Shown here piece by piece: positions 23,407 to 35,130 of a stretch of 64,000 nt of DNA. The notes below the pieces were generated by a model. It worked only from the letters and a program-made list of their open reading frames with translations. It had not been told where the DNA came from and did no database searches. Origin of the DNA: Scatophagus argus (lineage: Eukaryota; Chordata; Actinopteri; Scatophagidae); assembly GCF_020382885.2 (NCBI RefSeq), contig NC_058516.1, forward strand, positions 12,192,902 to 12,256,901, in the 5' to 3' direction. The position numbers and the translations under genes are program-made. Within the stretch, counting starts at the first letter, position 1. Each line of letters begins with the position of its first letter.

Positions 23407-24362
23407 ATAGGACTAGCAGATTGAGTTAGCCGGCATATGCGTCTACTGGCCAGTGTCACGCATTGTTGTCCGGCAGATCAATACATCAAAGGGTCAAAAT
23501 GTCAGGTGGAAAACATGCCAAATAAATCAGTTATTGTTTGACGAATAAAACATGTTCACAACTGAAAGGATAACCTTTATTGTCCCCATGTAAATGATTG
23601 ACAGGAACAAAGATTTTGTGAATTACTGACGAAGAATACGAGTACTTGGAAATCACAGCGAGACTCCATTGAGAAAAACTATGATTTTACTGGACACAGA
23701 AGTTACTGGAGTATCCCTGCCTCAATGGGTAAGCTAATTTGTGTTATTGTGAGACTTTCAGTTGTGGAAGAAGTATTGAGATCAGTTACACAAGTAAAAG
23801 TACCACATGGTAACTAACAGACCAAGGCAGCAGTGTATCACCAGCTCTGCTCTGTTAAATTACTGTTTTTGTCAATGGAATCTGTAGTCAATTTAAATCA
23901 TTTAATCAAGCCAGTTCAATAATTCAAACTATGTTTGTTTGTTTATTCTAGGAGCAACTAAAAGGGGGACTAATTTAACCATGTGTAAATGATCTGAATA
24001 CTTCTCCCACCAATGAAAGTCTTGTGTTGTGCTGTCACTCATGATTCCACACCCCACTAAGCTAATATCACGTACCCGACGCCAGGTCCGGGTCAAAAGT
24101 TTGAAACCGAAAAGATGAAAAAAGATCTCATACCCGAAAAAATACGATTTGAAATTGTAAAAAATAAATAAATAAATAAAAAGGTGAATCTGAAAACACG
24201 AAATCACCTACAAGTTAATGAAATTTCCGGCCTATTTTTGGCTCCATAGTCTTTTTCTGTTTCTTAGTGGTTAACAACCTTTTTTTCATGCACTACCGCC
24301 ACATGCTGGTCCTGAGTGGCAAGGAAAATAAAACTCTTCCTCCATCATTTTTTTTTTTTCCG

Positions 24363-24838
24363 TTATATAGACAAAAAATTGGGCTGGGCCCCTTACTTCC
24401 AGTGAAGGGAAATCTTAATGCTTTAGCATACAAAGACATTTCAGATTTGACTCTTTGGGAGAAGGTCCATTTCCATTCCAGCATGACTGTGCTCCAGTGC
24501 ACAAAGTAAGGCCCATAAAGACATAGTTGGATGAGTTTGCTGTGGAAGAACTTGACTGACCCACACAGAGCCCTGACCTCAACCCCACTGAACACCTTGG
24601 GATGTACTGAAATGGAGATTGCAAGCCAGGTCCTTTTGCCTGACCTCACTACTGCATGAATGGGCAAAAATTCCCACAGAAACACTCTACAGTCAGCCTT
24701 CTCAGAAGAGTGTAAGCTGTTATAGCATAAAAGGGCAGCCAACTCCATATTAATGTCTATGTATTTAGAATGCAATGTCATTAAAATCCCTATTGGTGTA
24801 ATGGTCATTTTCCCAATACCTTTGTCCATATAGTATAT
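24363..24838 (+). mobile_element. Internally deleted Tc1/mariner copy
   Basis: Both termini are present: TATATAGACAAAAAATTGGG at the left and CCCAATACCTTTGTCCATAT at the right. Only the C-terminal third of a transposase lies between them: GPLLPVKGNLNALAYKDISD, then broken frames including the QSPDLNP-type Asp-Glu region. The N-terminal DNA-binding and first catalytic parts are gone and the left terminus is joined directly to the remnant. It is dead and would need transposase in trans. Confidence 0.75.
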
Positions 24839-27470
24839 ATGTATGTGTGAACTAACCACTAACATCCTCCCTGTATATTTTTTTCTCTCTCCCTCAGGCA
24901 CACACTCCCACTCACAAACACACCTTCCCGTAAAGTCAGAAAGAAGGTCACATTCACAGCACCGCACCCTCCATAATAACTCACACCTGAAAGCACAATC
25001 CGCTGCTCTATAGCAATTACACAAAATTTAAGTACGGAAACCGTCGTATTACAAAACCGCAACCATAGAAATAAAATCACACTAGGATAGATTTGGTTAC
25101 CTTGGAGAAAGAAAGACTAGAATAGTCTGAATCTGAACCATAAGCCTTTTCAATTCTTTCTTTAGAGAATGAATTTAGAGTTTGGCTTAAAACCTCAGCA
25201 TCAATCTGAGATACTGCAATAAAGCTAAGTGAAGGCACAGTCATTGTACAAGTAGCCCTAAATTTGTGGGGTCATTTAAACACATGGCATATGAGTACAA
25301 GTAAAAGTACTTGTTCTATATTAAAATGGCCCTGATGTGTTATTCCATATGACATTAGGTGCAACATTTCCCTGTGAGGTGCAATGTGGCACAAATGGAA
25401 GTACTTCACTGAAGAACAAGTAACTCAAACTTAAACTGAAGTGGACTTGTTCCTTGTTCATGCAGCAGGAGCTGAAGGAATGTCTCACTCAGCAGTTTTA
25501 TCAGTTTATACCAGAACAGCAAAATATAAGAACAGGAGCGCAGAGCGCAAATGAAAGCGAAGACGAGCTAATCATTTAATCCCTTTTACCACAGAAGGAT
25601 TTGAGGCTCCAATGGGTGTGATGGTTCTTTTCCATCATTGGCGGCATCTGGAGGTCACATCCTCCTCTGGTGCATCCACTGCAATCTGACACTCCCTCCC
25701 TATCTTCTTTTTCTGTGTATATGTTCTGTATTGTACGTGGAAATGTTTTGTAGCTACTGATAACACTTTACATGCTGGCTGAAAAACATGTATGTGTGTT
25801 TGGTGGTGGCAGTGGTGTGTGTGTGTGTTTGTGTGTGTGCGTATGTGTCTGTGACTGTGACTGCAGGATCTTTACTCCAGTGATTACAATTACTATGCAG
25901 GATGTGGTCGTCATCGGACTTACTACTTGGAAAAAGACACAATTAATGTGGAGACACAATTCTTGTTCCACAGCAGACCCCTGCTCTTTATTTATTTCTT
26001 TGTTTTTGTGTGAGTTCTAAATGTGTTTCTGCTTACAGATAAGCACGGCTGTGTTGTCCAATCCACTCATTCTCTTCATAATCCGATGCTATCTTATGGT
26101 AGGTCGAGAATTTATGTGGGCCTGAAATAGTCTAAAGTTGAAGGTGAGCACTCGAAGGTGACGCTACACTTGCAGCAGTCCTCCTTCCTGGTTCAATGCT
26201 CAGGTGATCTGCAGGAGGGCGGAGATTACCGTGTCTCCTGTCATGGGATGGCCTTGCAAAGGAAAACTGCAACATACAGACAAGGAGTTGTGGGACTATG
26301 ACTGATGTCCCTTGTTTCTAAGTCAAACCTCCAGAGGTCAGTGCGGCCTCGGTCCCATGTATAGAGAGCAGAGCCGGGATCAGTGGCGGACTGTGTTGGT
26401 GCAGGAGAGGCAGTCGCAGAAAGGAGGGGGCTGGACAGAGAAGCAGGAAGAGGAAGATAGGAAGGGCTGTAATGTTCTACAGGGACAAGGTGACTCTTTC
26501 GCAGGACAGATCTGTTCATGAGTGAACCTTAAACAAAGTCCTCACGCCTCTGCAAAGTCAGAGGGAATGTCCACATCACACATTTACACACAGTTTAAAA
26601 ATGAACAGCCCACTGGATTGCGTATCCATGGCTTTTGTCTTTACACTGAATTTACTGACAACATTGCAACATTCACAAGCCAGTGGAGATCCAGAAATAG
26701 TGTTCTAATTTTAATGGTTCATTTATACCAAACTTATACCGACACCGAACTAAACCAACTGAAATTTCCAGCTCTTTAGCTTTGACTTCTCTTTGCTGTC
26801 TCATTTTGTCACACAAAAAAAACTCTGCTCAAAGACTCTCCTCCAAGACAAAGACTCCATGTTTTCAGAAGATTACATTATGACATGCTTAGGAAACACT
26901 CCTATTGTCTGCTTCAGTGGTTTGGTTAGATGACGTTTGAGGACCGCATGGCCTCGCTGAAGATAAAAGCTGAAGATTTACTGCAGTGTGAGGGAGAAAT
27001 ATTATAAGTATGGTTTCGAAGCCCTTACCACAAACATTCAGTCAGAGCATATTAGCCAGAACATGTTGGAAACAGTTCTTTTCCCATGTCAGAAAACATG
27101 TACTACAGCTGAAGTAGCCCAAAACCACTCTCTCACTTTTTCTTTCCGGTTTGTTTTCTCTCTGGTTTGTTTTCATTTTTGATAACATTAAGTATGTTAA
27201 GCCCTTTGAGACAAACTGCTTGTAAAAATGGGCTATACAAAAAAAAGTTGACTTGACTTGACTTATTATGTGATCGAATTGACGTGATGACATTTGACCT
27301 TGTTTCATTCACTCATGAAGACTGTGACAAGCAGCTAAAAACTCTGATGAGGGGGGAAGGGTGGGCAGGGATGGTTGTGAGTTGAGGAGTTGAATAGTCT
27401 TGGGATCAACGGTTGTTCTCCTCCTCTGAGTCCAGGACTGAGGAACAGGACTTGGAAGGGTTCCTGCTAG
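24839..27470. other. Intergenic, no supported gene
   Basis: Contains a GT-rich run near 25815-25840 and scattered short ORFs without recognisable domains. The segment 26130-26530 is more GC-rich than its surroundings but breaks in every frame. I see nothing assignable. Confidence 0.4.
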
Positions 27471-27476
27471 CCAATT

Positions 27477-27730
27477 TCAGTGTCTCAGTGTCTGCTGCTC
27501 AGAGAGGGTGGTGAGGGCTCTGACAGGTAGTCCAGTAATCCTGGAACACACCTTGACTGCGTTCAGCAGGCGAGTTCTGTTGTGGAGGCTGATGGATTGG
27601 AACCAGTTGATGAACGAGAAAGTGAGCACACTCTCAATGAAGGCGTGGTATAACGTTTGGAAGATGAACTTGCTGACTCCAAATGAGTTAAGCTTCCTCA
27701 GGAGATACGGCCTCTCAGAACCTGAGTGTG
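27477..27730 (-). mobile_element. LINE reverse-transcriptase C-terminal fragment
   Basis: The minus strand reads RPYLLRKLNSFGVSKFIFQT, then an ESVLTFSFINWFQSISLHNR block and CSRITGLPVRALTTLSEQQT. This is the thumb-to-C-terminal part of a fish L2/Rex1-type reverse transcriptase. The open frame is retained for about 80 codons but both ends are missing. Confidence 0.75.
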
Positions 27731-27974
27731 CGTTATCTAGCCCAGGTGCTGAATTTATTTTGGATTCCTTGAGAGCCCTCACCATGTCCTCTGCATTAGA
27801 GGGCAGAGTGACTGGATTTAGAAAGCTTATAGTTAGGGCTATCCTAGGCCGGCCCTTAGTTATGCTGCTATAGGCTTAGGCTACTGAGGGATCTCCCACA
27901 ATGCACTGAGCTCTCGCCTCCTCTTCCTCTCCTTCACATTTATGTCCCATTAATGCATGTTATAATTCAACTTC

Positions 27975-28420
27975 TTCCCCAGAGTCCTTGTGCTTTCTCC
28001 TGTGGAGTCCTTGTGCTTTCTCCTGTTCCTGTGGATGGTGGTTGGAGCTCCTGCTTTGGTTCTGCTTGAAACCTACTGCGATTACTACTGTTTAGTAGTA
28101 GTAATAGTAATTATAATTAATTTTAATTTTAACTATTACTACTATGACTACAACTACTACAATTATTATTGTTACTGCTATTGTTATCATAATCACCATA
28201 ATACCTTCTATATAGTTCATCATTATCCATAGTTCCAATACTTCTGGTCTTATTGCTGTTGCTATGCGTCTCTGTTTGTATGCTTCTTCTCTCAACCTCC
28301 ACCCCCACTTCTCTCTCTCTTGCTCTGTGTCTCTCAACCCAACCGGTCAAGGAAGATGGCCGCCCACCTTGAGCTCCGAGGTTTCTGCCCTCTAAAAGGC
28401 AGTTTTTCCTCACCACTTCA
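27975..28420 (+). repeat. Family A copy with extended 5' part, 3' end lost
   Basis: Begins with GTGGATGGTGGTTGGAGCTC and GCTTGAAACCTACTGCGATT, the same leader that follows the LINE coding fragment at 35.1 kb. It continues through an ATT/ACT-rich tract and CCAACCGGTCAAGGAAGATG to the core hairpin, then stops at TTTTTCCTCACCACT. Confidence 0.8.
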
Positions 28421-29720
28421 AAGAAAATACAGAGGGTGATTTTGTTAAAGAGATGATGAGCATGAGTGATATCAGAAACTGGGATGTCTTGTATCGAAGA
28501 ACTTGAATTATTGCCTCAGATTTGTATGCCTCAACAGAAGATCACAAGGAACTTGGACCACCAAAATTTAATAAATTCTTCCTGGGGTCCATGTGGATTC
28601 TGGACTCTGTGGACTCCGGCCACAATTGGCATTGCTGGTGTGGAGGCATAAAAATGCTGGTGAGAAGGAGTGATACTTCGGTGACCACTTCAAAACTCAA
28701 GTATAAAGAGCAACACAAAAGCAAATGTGGAATACTGTTCATACATAATGTAGCAGAATTGCAAGTTTCGGGAAGATACATGGAATAATGCCAGCCATGG
28801 CCATATTGCTGCTGCATGGGTCAGACATCTGGTAATCGTTTGCTGCTGAGGAGCCCAAATGAGTGTTTTGACATATCCATCTTGAAAGGAAGTTCTTGGA
28901 AAAAACAAAAAAAAAGTCCAGCAGAGATTTTCCCCAGAATCAACGTACTGCTAAGGGTTATTGAAATCTACATGTACAGCGGCGTGACTTTTCTCAAAGA
29001 CAAACTGAATAAAAACTAAACAGAGAACATCAATGTCAAGGCCTCATCTGAACAGCTTCACCTTCACCAAACGAGAACTGTCAGACTCATCGGTCATCAG
29101 CTGTCAGTTGGTCAGGCTGTTGCCGTTGTAGCCTAAAGTATGTCTCTGCATTATGCCAAAATAGAGATGACTGTTGTCTTAACTGAAAAGAGGATTGGTT
29201 ACATTTTTAGGACTGATAAGGAATGTCAGTATGATGAGCAGATCAGCGCATAGCACAACACTTTAAGGCTTGTAATGATCCTTAAATGTTATTGATTTAT
29301 GGAATGAATTAAGTGGCTCATTACTTTTATTTGGACCCAGCTGCAATTTCATTTCTAGCTATACCAATGGTGAGAAACGATACATGAAGTGCAGGCCAGA
29401 GGGAGATGGTCCTCTTCTGAAAACATACTTTGTTGACACTATATGCAACTGACTGGTGATCCGTGACAATGAATTTGTTGTCGTCACAGAAACAAGTGGT
29501 ATTTACTACTACTCTTAATCTTCATGAATTCTTCTGTTGGTTAAACAGAAACATAGATAGTCTAATTAGCGAGTCCATTATTAAGAAGCCTCCGCGTTCA
29601 CAAATGTCCATACCATGACAAACCGTGAATGAGTCATACAATTCAATGACTGATGGCAATTATGAAATCATGAGCTGTTCAGTGGAATATCTTGGGGGAA
29701 TAAATTTTTGACTAAAGACA
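28421..29720. other. Unassigned, possibly decayed coding segment
   Basis: Several plus-strand pieces look more protein-like than background: PPKFNKFFLGSMWILDSVDS (near 28558-28617), a 67-codon run from 28816, ECQYDEQISA (near 29224) and EFVVVTETSGIYYYS (near 29470-29514). They are separated by stops and frame changes and no family is recognised. It may be an old pseudogene or an unrecognised transposon. Confidence 0.25.
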
Positions 29721-29724
29721 CTTC

Positions 29725-29915
29725 TCTACTAATCAACTTGTACAGCATCCTTCTGCATCACCGCCTCCAGAGCATCCAGCTAAACCTGTCCTCCAGTATA
29801 ATGGTAACTCTGACCACCACAGGGAACATCTGCAGCATCTTGTTGAAGACACTGAAGCCACTGAGTCTCTGCAAAAAGTAGCCCCGGCTTTGTTCCTTCT
29901 TGCAGTGGAACACTG
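29725..29915 (-). mobile_element. LINE fragment, antisense
   Basis: The minus strand reads GYFLQRLSGFSVFNKMLQMF, matching the RLRSF...LL.FY block of L2/Rex1-type reverse transcriptases. It is frame-broken after about 25 codons. Confidence 0.55.
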
Positions 29916-29950
29916 TGTTTCCCTCTCACTCTAGCTTATCATCCAGATAC

Positions 29951-30290
29951 ACTTCAATTCAGTTCAATTCAATTTATTTATATAGCACCTTATACAATCA
30001 AAATTGTCTCTAGATGCTATACAGAGACCCAGAGCCTGAACCCCAGAGCAAGCAGACAGTGGCAAGGAAAAACTCCCTTTTAACAGGAAGAAACCTTGAG
30101 CAGGACCCGGCTCACAAGGGAGAACTATCCTGCTGATAGTCGGCTGGGTGAAGGGGGGGAAAGAAGAGGTAGACAGGACAGAGAGGATGAGAAAGAGAGA
30201 GAGAGAGAGAGAGAAAGTGACATACATACAATAAACATCATAAATTACAAGGACAAACATGACAGGTTGTTATAATTGGAATTCTGAAGA
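29951..30290 (-). repeat. Family B LINE 3' end
   Basis: The terminus lies at the left (CAATTTATTTATATAGCACC). The core AACTCCCTTTTAACAGGAAG, the CTATCCTGCTGATAGTCGGC segment, a (GA)n run and an AT-rich upstream leader follow. The leader also occurs next to the family B copy at 59.8 kb. Confidence 0.8.
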
Positions 30291-30779
30291 CTATGTATTG
30301 TATGTATTTGTTTTTTAGCTGATATGTTGTTTAAGTTAGTTATAATAGCACTACATAGAAGAACAACATGGGCAGATGTTGACAGCAGACATTGGGTTTG
30401 TCAGAGGGCTGGATGCAGTTCAACATGTAGATCTGGATGGAGAGAGACCTGCAGAGATACAGAGAGACACAAAACTAAGAGGACAACTGGACACACAGTT
30501 AGTGACATAAAATAATGAATTATATTTTTTTTATCTGATGAGGGGAGAGGAAGAAGGTAATTATAGGAATGAACTCCCTTGATATCCTTTATCTAGATGG
30601 AAACAGAGGTCAGAGGAGGCTTAGTCCTGCAGTAGCTGACAGTGAGTTCCTTCATCTTACTTATGCAGCTGCAGATGTTTCAGTTTCAGTTTTCATTTTC
30701 CACCACCCAGAGAATCTAAACAGGTTCTAAAAATCAGTTCAGGAGACACCGCCTGGACCCTGCCCCTTTAACCATCGAA
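30291..30779. other. Intergenic between LINE fragments
   Basis: No gene is seen. The sequence at 30350-30490 may be a further 5' continuation of the minus-strand family B element, but there is no second copy in the window to confirm this. Confidence 0.3.
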
Positions 30780-31285
30780 AGAAGAGGATGTGGATAGCGT
30801 CTCCAGCGTTAAATTTTTGGGGACCCTCATAACAGAGGTTCTCTCATGGACAGCCAACACCACTGCTCTGGTTAAAAAGGCCCAACAGCGGTTCTATTTT
30901 TTAAGGACACTAAAAAAAAGGAAAACTTACATGCAACTCTACACTCCCCCTGCCTACTCTGGAGGACATCCTTAGGGGACACAATGCCTCCACAGAGCCA
31001 ACAGCATCCTGAGAGCCACCCCTGTCACTGCCTCTTCAGAAAGCTTCCACCTCTCCACCAAGAGGTGGTAACCATTTTTTACTCTTGTTGTGCGAGCTTT
31101 GATGGCACAACAAGACTAAAAAATAGCTTCTTTCCAAGAGCTGTAACTGAATTCAGCTCAAACAAACTGCCCCTCTGCTGCATCGTCACTGGACTCTTTT
31201 CAACCTATCCTTTATCATCTCATTAAGTGCAGTATCGGTGAGTGTTTTTTGTACAATGACAATAAAGTCCGATTCTGATTCTGCG
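30780..31285 (+). mobile_element. L2-type LINE 3' part with intact tail
   Basis: Coding traces VKFLGTLITEVLSWTANT and VKKAQQRFYFLRTLKKRK are followed by frame-broken C-terminal sequence (NSFFPRAVTEFSSN). The 3' UTR ends GACAATAAAGTCCGATTCTG plus ATTCTG. The order (palm/thumb, C-terminal NSFFP block, AATAAAG tail) is that of an L2-type LINE truncated at its 5' end. Confidence 0.8.
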
Positions 31286-31732
31286 GTGGCATGTTTCTGA
31301 GTTGGACATTAAGTGTGTAAAGTAAACAGGAAGGGGGAGAGGACTCAGTGTGACTGCTCTCTGATTTACAACATATTTCCTTATCAATCCAACAGATAGT
31401 CTGTTAATGGTTGTGTGTTTTATATGACTGCAGATCAGATCAGCTGTGGCAGCATGCACTTGTGTTACTTTCACCTTGTGCTTCAAGGGCATCATGGCCC
31501 CAGCTACACTCACAGTGTTTCTTTGTCTCCCATGTTCAGTCACATACTTTTTCTACCTTTCACCAGATGGTAATATAAGGTCAAGCAGCACTGGAGGTCT
31601 GCCACAGACACACTGAGGACTGAGATGGCTGGCTGTATGACTATGAAGTCAAGATCAAGATGGTCCCACACAGTAAAATTCTGAAATTTCTTTTCTTCTA
31701 AGTTGCTTTAGGTAGATTAACTAAAAGGGTCC

Positions 31733-31992
31733 GGTCCAGGGTGCACCCTGGACTAGTCAATCGCAGGGCCAACACACAAACCACACACTCTCACACCTAG
31801 CGGCAATATAGAGTATCCAATTAACCTAATGTACATGTTTTTGGGAGGAAGCCAGAGTACCCAGAGAAAACCCACACAGGCACAGGGAGAACATGCAAAC
31901 TCCACATAGAAGGGCCCAGACCAGGACCCAAACCTGGAACCCTCTTGTTGCAAAGCAACAGCACTAACCACTGCACCACCATGCTGCCCCAG
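31733..31992 (-). repeat. SINE-like repeat with tRNA-type head
   Basis: In reverse it reads GGCAGCATGGTGGTGCAGTG and GGTTAGTGCTGTTGC, then GGTTCCAGGTTTGGGTCCTG (decayed B box), TTCTATGTGGAGTTTGCATG, TTGGATACTCTATATTGCCG and CCAGGGTGCACCCTGGACC. It is nearly full length except for the GATGG tail. Confidence 0.8.
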
Positions 31993-32989
31993 CAACGGAA
32001 CAATATTTATAAAACAACGTTAGCAATAACTTTACCATGAATTAATATTTCTACTGACTGGTTGAACAAATCATCACACCCTTTGGGGGGTGAAACTAAA
32101 CTACTATGTATTTTCTGAGCCTAATACTATTTCACCAGTTCTGCTTATTTTTCAACAAAGTCAAAATAGAGAAAAGCAAGAGAAAAATAGAGAAAAGAAT
32201 GAGTTTTAAGTGGAAACAATTCTGACCTGAGATTGGGTACCTTATGTCTATGTTTCATAACCTCTATAATGTGATCATATAGTGCTAAATTGCTCCCAGT
32301 TCAAAGAGCTATAGTTTAATTTTGTAGATCAGGTTATCTATCTGGCTCAAATATTAACCACTGCGTGAATTATTGGAAGGAATGAGTACTAAACTTTGTA
32401 CTGCGGTAAGCAGGAGCTAAATATGAGTGAGTTGTAGATTAATTTGTAACTAGTGCAAAGTTTCACAACAGCATACATTTCACCACAGCATCAGGAGTGG
32501 CCAGTCACGATGTGTGATCTACAACAACCAGGTTTGGAGCTTGGTGACAGCTTAGACAAGAGGGAAAAACAATGAAAGTTTAATAGGGACGGTGTTTATT
32601 ACACAGTCTACCCCATCAGATGACTGTATTCTAATTTGCTTCAGACTCTATCACAGAAGCAGGAGCTTTAAGCAGATGACTACTGTCTATGAATGTATTC
32701 TATAAGACAAAAATCTTGGCTTCAAATAGGCTGGTTTGTGGTTTATTTGAATGTTTATCATATGGGCAAACTTAATCCCAATTGTTACATTTCCCTGTGA
32801 TCATATGTTGATCATCAGCCCTCTGTATCTTATTTATCTTGACATAAGAACGCCAATGACAGTAGAGGAGCTCATGAATTTAAGCAGCTCTATTCAGTCT
32901 CCACCTTTACTCTGTCATGACATAATATCCTCCCTTTAGTTGACAGAATATCAAAGTCCTACAGTGTTCTTGTATCATCAAAAGAGTGA
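31993..32989. other. Intergenic, nothing recognised
   Basis: AT-rich unique-looking sequence with no ORF, repeat family or RNA gene that I can support. Confidence 0.4.
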
Positions 32990-33290
32990 CACAAATGCAG
33001 GCAAATCTATCTGGTTATTTTAATCAAACAGACCCCAGAACTGTTTAGCCTAAATTCCACCAGCATGTCCCCATCCCCACCAAAGGGAGAAATACTCAAT
33101 TTTTATATGAACATTGCTGACAGCTTCCAAGCCCTCCCCCATCCATATTTCAGTTCATCAGACGAGTTTTCCTTACTTTTCCTGCCAGCTTACTCCCAGT
33201 TGATAAAAAGGGTCAAAACATCAGTAAAAAGTGTTCAACTGTGGACACACGAAGCTATGAAGCAGGCACAGACACTACCATCCAGGAGAA
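32990..33290 (+). mobile_element. LINE endonuclease-RT linker fragment
   Basis: Plus-strand frames give FNQTDPRTV and then, in another frame, a run with ILNFYMNIADSFQALPHPYF and SSDEFSLLFLPAYSQLIKRV, followed by VQLWTHEAM. This corresponds to the end of the APE endonuclease and the linker before the reverse transcriptase in fish L2/Rex1-type LINEs. The catalytic His region reads SSDEFSLL where related copies have SDH, so it is inactive. The 146-codon ORF starting at 33065 is this remnant plus random extension. Confidence 0.65.
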
Positions 33291-33509
33291 TGCCATCAGT
33301 CTTGAGGAGTACACATGGACACCATTCACTTAGGAATATTGTTCTAACTGAAACCACATTTTGTATTTCACAGTTCTCAATAGCACAACTGCTTGTTTTC
33401 CTTTTGTTCACTTCACTTATGGATTGTAAAGTTCCAGTCATTGAGTGCAGGGCTGAAAAAGTTAAATGTAACTCACAACTCTTACACATTAACCAGTTCT
33501 TTTGAGAGA

Positions 33510-34545
33510 GGAAATTTAAACTTTCCGTAATGATCCCTGTCAATTATTGACCTCCGGGCCATTATGGTGTGGCCTTAGCTTTGTGACTGACAAAGGGACC
33601 TCAGACATTACATTTTGCAAAATTTGCTGTCAGTATATCCTTGTGTTGTTTCAGTAAATAGTAAATAAAGCATTATTCTTATTGGCCTTGGGATGTGTTG
33701 ATGATAAAAGAAATATATATGGAATAATATTATATTGGTGCTATAAGGCTCTATTTGCCATCTCTTTCTTTATCGCACTGTATGTTGGCAGACAACAAAC
33801 CACAGCCAGTGAATCCAGCTCCATCCCTCAGCACTGGACTCCTGGTGAAATGCCATGCACCAGTATCCTGAAACAAAACGTACAATGGCATTTTTGTCTC
33901 TGTTTCACCTGTAAACAGCTGCATAGTACAGTCTGCCATCTGAGTGCAAGACATGGTCAAGGTCAGAAGCTTTGTCTTCGGATACAGATAAAGGTGGAAA
34001 TGAGCCTGAAACGTGATCCTGTTTTATTCTGTCTATACTTTAAACTATGGCTACAGCTATATTAGTAAAATTAAAGATGGAAGTTATTAAGATATAACCA
34101 GAATTAGCGTTCGCTGCTTAATTTAATGAAGCAAAATACACTGCCCTAAAGCCCTGTCCGTTTGTCTTTATTCTAAGCTAGGCTAACAACATTTTGACTC
34201 CAAATCTGTATTAATCTATAGAATGATTATACTGATGTGAGGGAACCTGGTAATTATGGTAGCACCAGTAAGCCAAGAATTGAGGCACTGAGGGAGAGAC
34301 AAGAATGTGACATCAATCTTCTTATCTCACTCTGAGGAAGAAAAGGAAAAATGTTTTCCCCAAAAGGGGAAGCTAGCAGGAAAGAGAATGTTAAAATCCC
34401 CACCTTGTGAATAAATTAGTAATTAACCTCTTTGACTCTGCCAGGCACAGCAGTGGGTCAGTTTTTACAACCTTATGTGAACTGGACAAGTTGTGTTCAA
34501 ACCTATATTACATTCTAGAGGAGGTGGAAAAGTGCCCAACAACGC
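33510..34545. other. Intergenic, no supported gene
   Basis: A 127-codon ORF at 33682-34065 shows no domain, signal or coding-like context. Otherwise nothing is recognised. Confidence 0.35.
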
Positions 34546-35130
34546 ACTAACGTCTGTTCTGTTAGACGTTAGTGCTGCATTTGACACCATTGACCATTCT
34601 CTTATTATACAGATTGGAACACCTAATTGGCATTAAAGGAACTGCATTAAGCTGGTTTCAGTCCTATGTATCAGATCGATTTCAGTTTGTTCATGTTAAT
34701 GATGCATTGTCCATACTCACAAAAGTTAGTCACGGAGTTTCCCAAGGTTCTGTCCTCAGGCCATTACTATTCACCTTTTACATGCTCCCCATTGGCGATA
34801 TTAAAAGGAAACACTCCATACATTTTCATTGTTATGCAGATGACACACAGTTGTCAATGAAACCAGATGAAACAAATCAGCTAGTCAAACTTCAGACATG
34901 TCTTAAAGACATAAAATCCTGAATTTTTTACTTCTAAATTCAGACAAAACTGAAGTTATTGTTCTGGGCCCTAAACACCTTAGAAACAAATTATCCAATG
35001 ACATAGCAATGCTAGATGGCTTAGTCCGTGCATTTATTACATCAAGGCTGGATTTTTGTAACTCCCTTTTATCAGGTTGCCCCCATAAGCCTCTAAAGAC
35101 TCTTCAGCTAATCCATCCTTTCTCGTCTCG
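34546..35130 (+). mobile_element. LINE reverse-transcriptase fragment joined to family A 3' UTR
   Basis: Frames give LDVSAAFDTIDHSLII, then LEHLIGIKGTALSWFQSYVS, SHGVSQGSVLRPLLFTFYML and HFHCYADDTQLS. The last contains the YADD catalytic box of a Maui/L2-type reverse transcriptase. After a deletion the frame resumes with NSDKTEVIVLGPKHLRN and then AFITSRLDFCNSLLSGCPHK. It runs straight into the family A leader at about 35135. Deletions and frameshifts make it inactive. This copy shows which element family A belongs to. Confidence 0.85.

Larger units (their letters stand above)
22368..24243. mobile_element. Foldback/MITE-like element with long inverted arms
   Basis: The left arm includes GGGGCGTGGAATCATGAGTG (22895-22924 in full). 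It matches 24026-24055 in inverted orientation at 28 of 30 positions. The similarity extends outward: TTTCAAATCTTATTTTTTC on the left against TTTCAAATCGTATTTTTTC on the right arm reversed, then GATTTTGTGTTTTC against GATTTCGTGTTTTC. The ends GGCCAAAAGTTTCATTAA and GGCCGGAAATTTCATTAA are also similar. The left arm is interrupted by a SINE-like fragment (22575-22692). The interior of about 1.1 kb shows no transposase and includes a LINE-like tail near 23370-23404. The superfamily is not recognised. Confidence 0.6.

Noticed and set aside
24293-25024. 243-codon minus-strand ORF
   Set aside because: It runs antisense through the internally deleted Tc1 copy and its flank, has no recognisable domain, and the sense strand explains the sequence.
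33682-34065. 127-codon ORF
   Set aside because: No domain, no splice context and Cys/Leu-rich chance-like composition.
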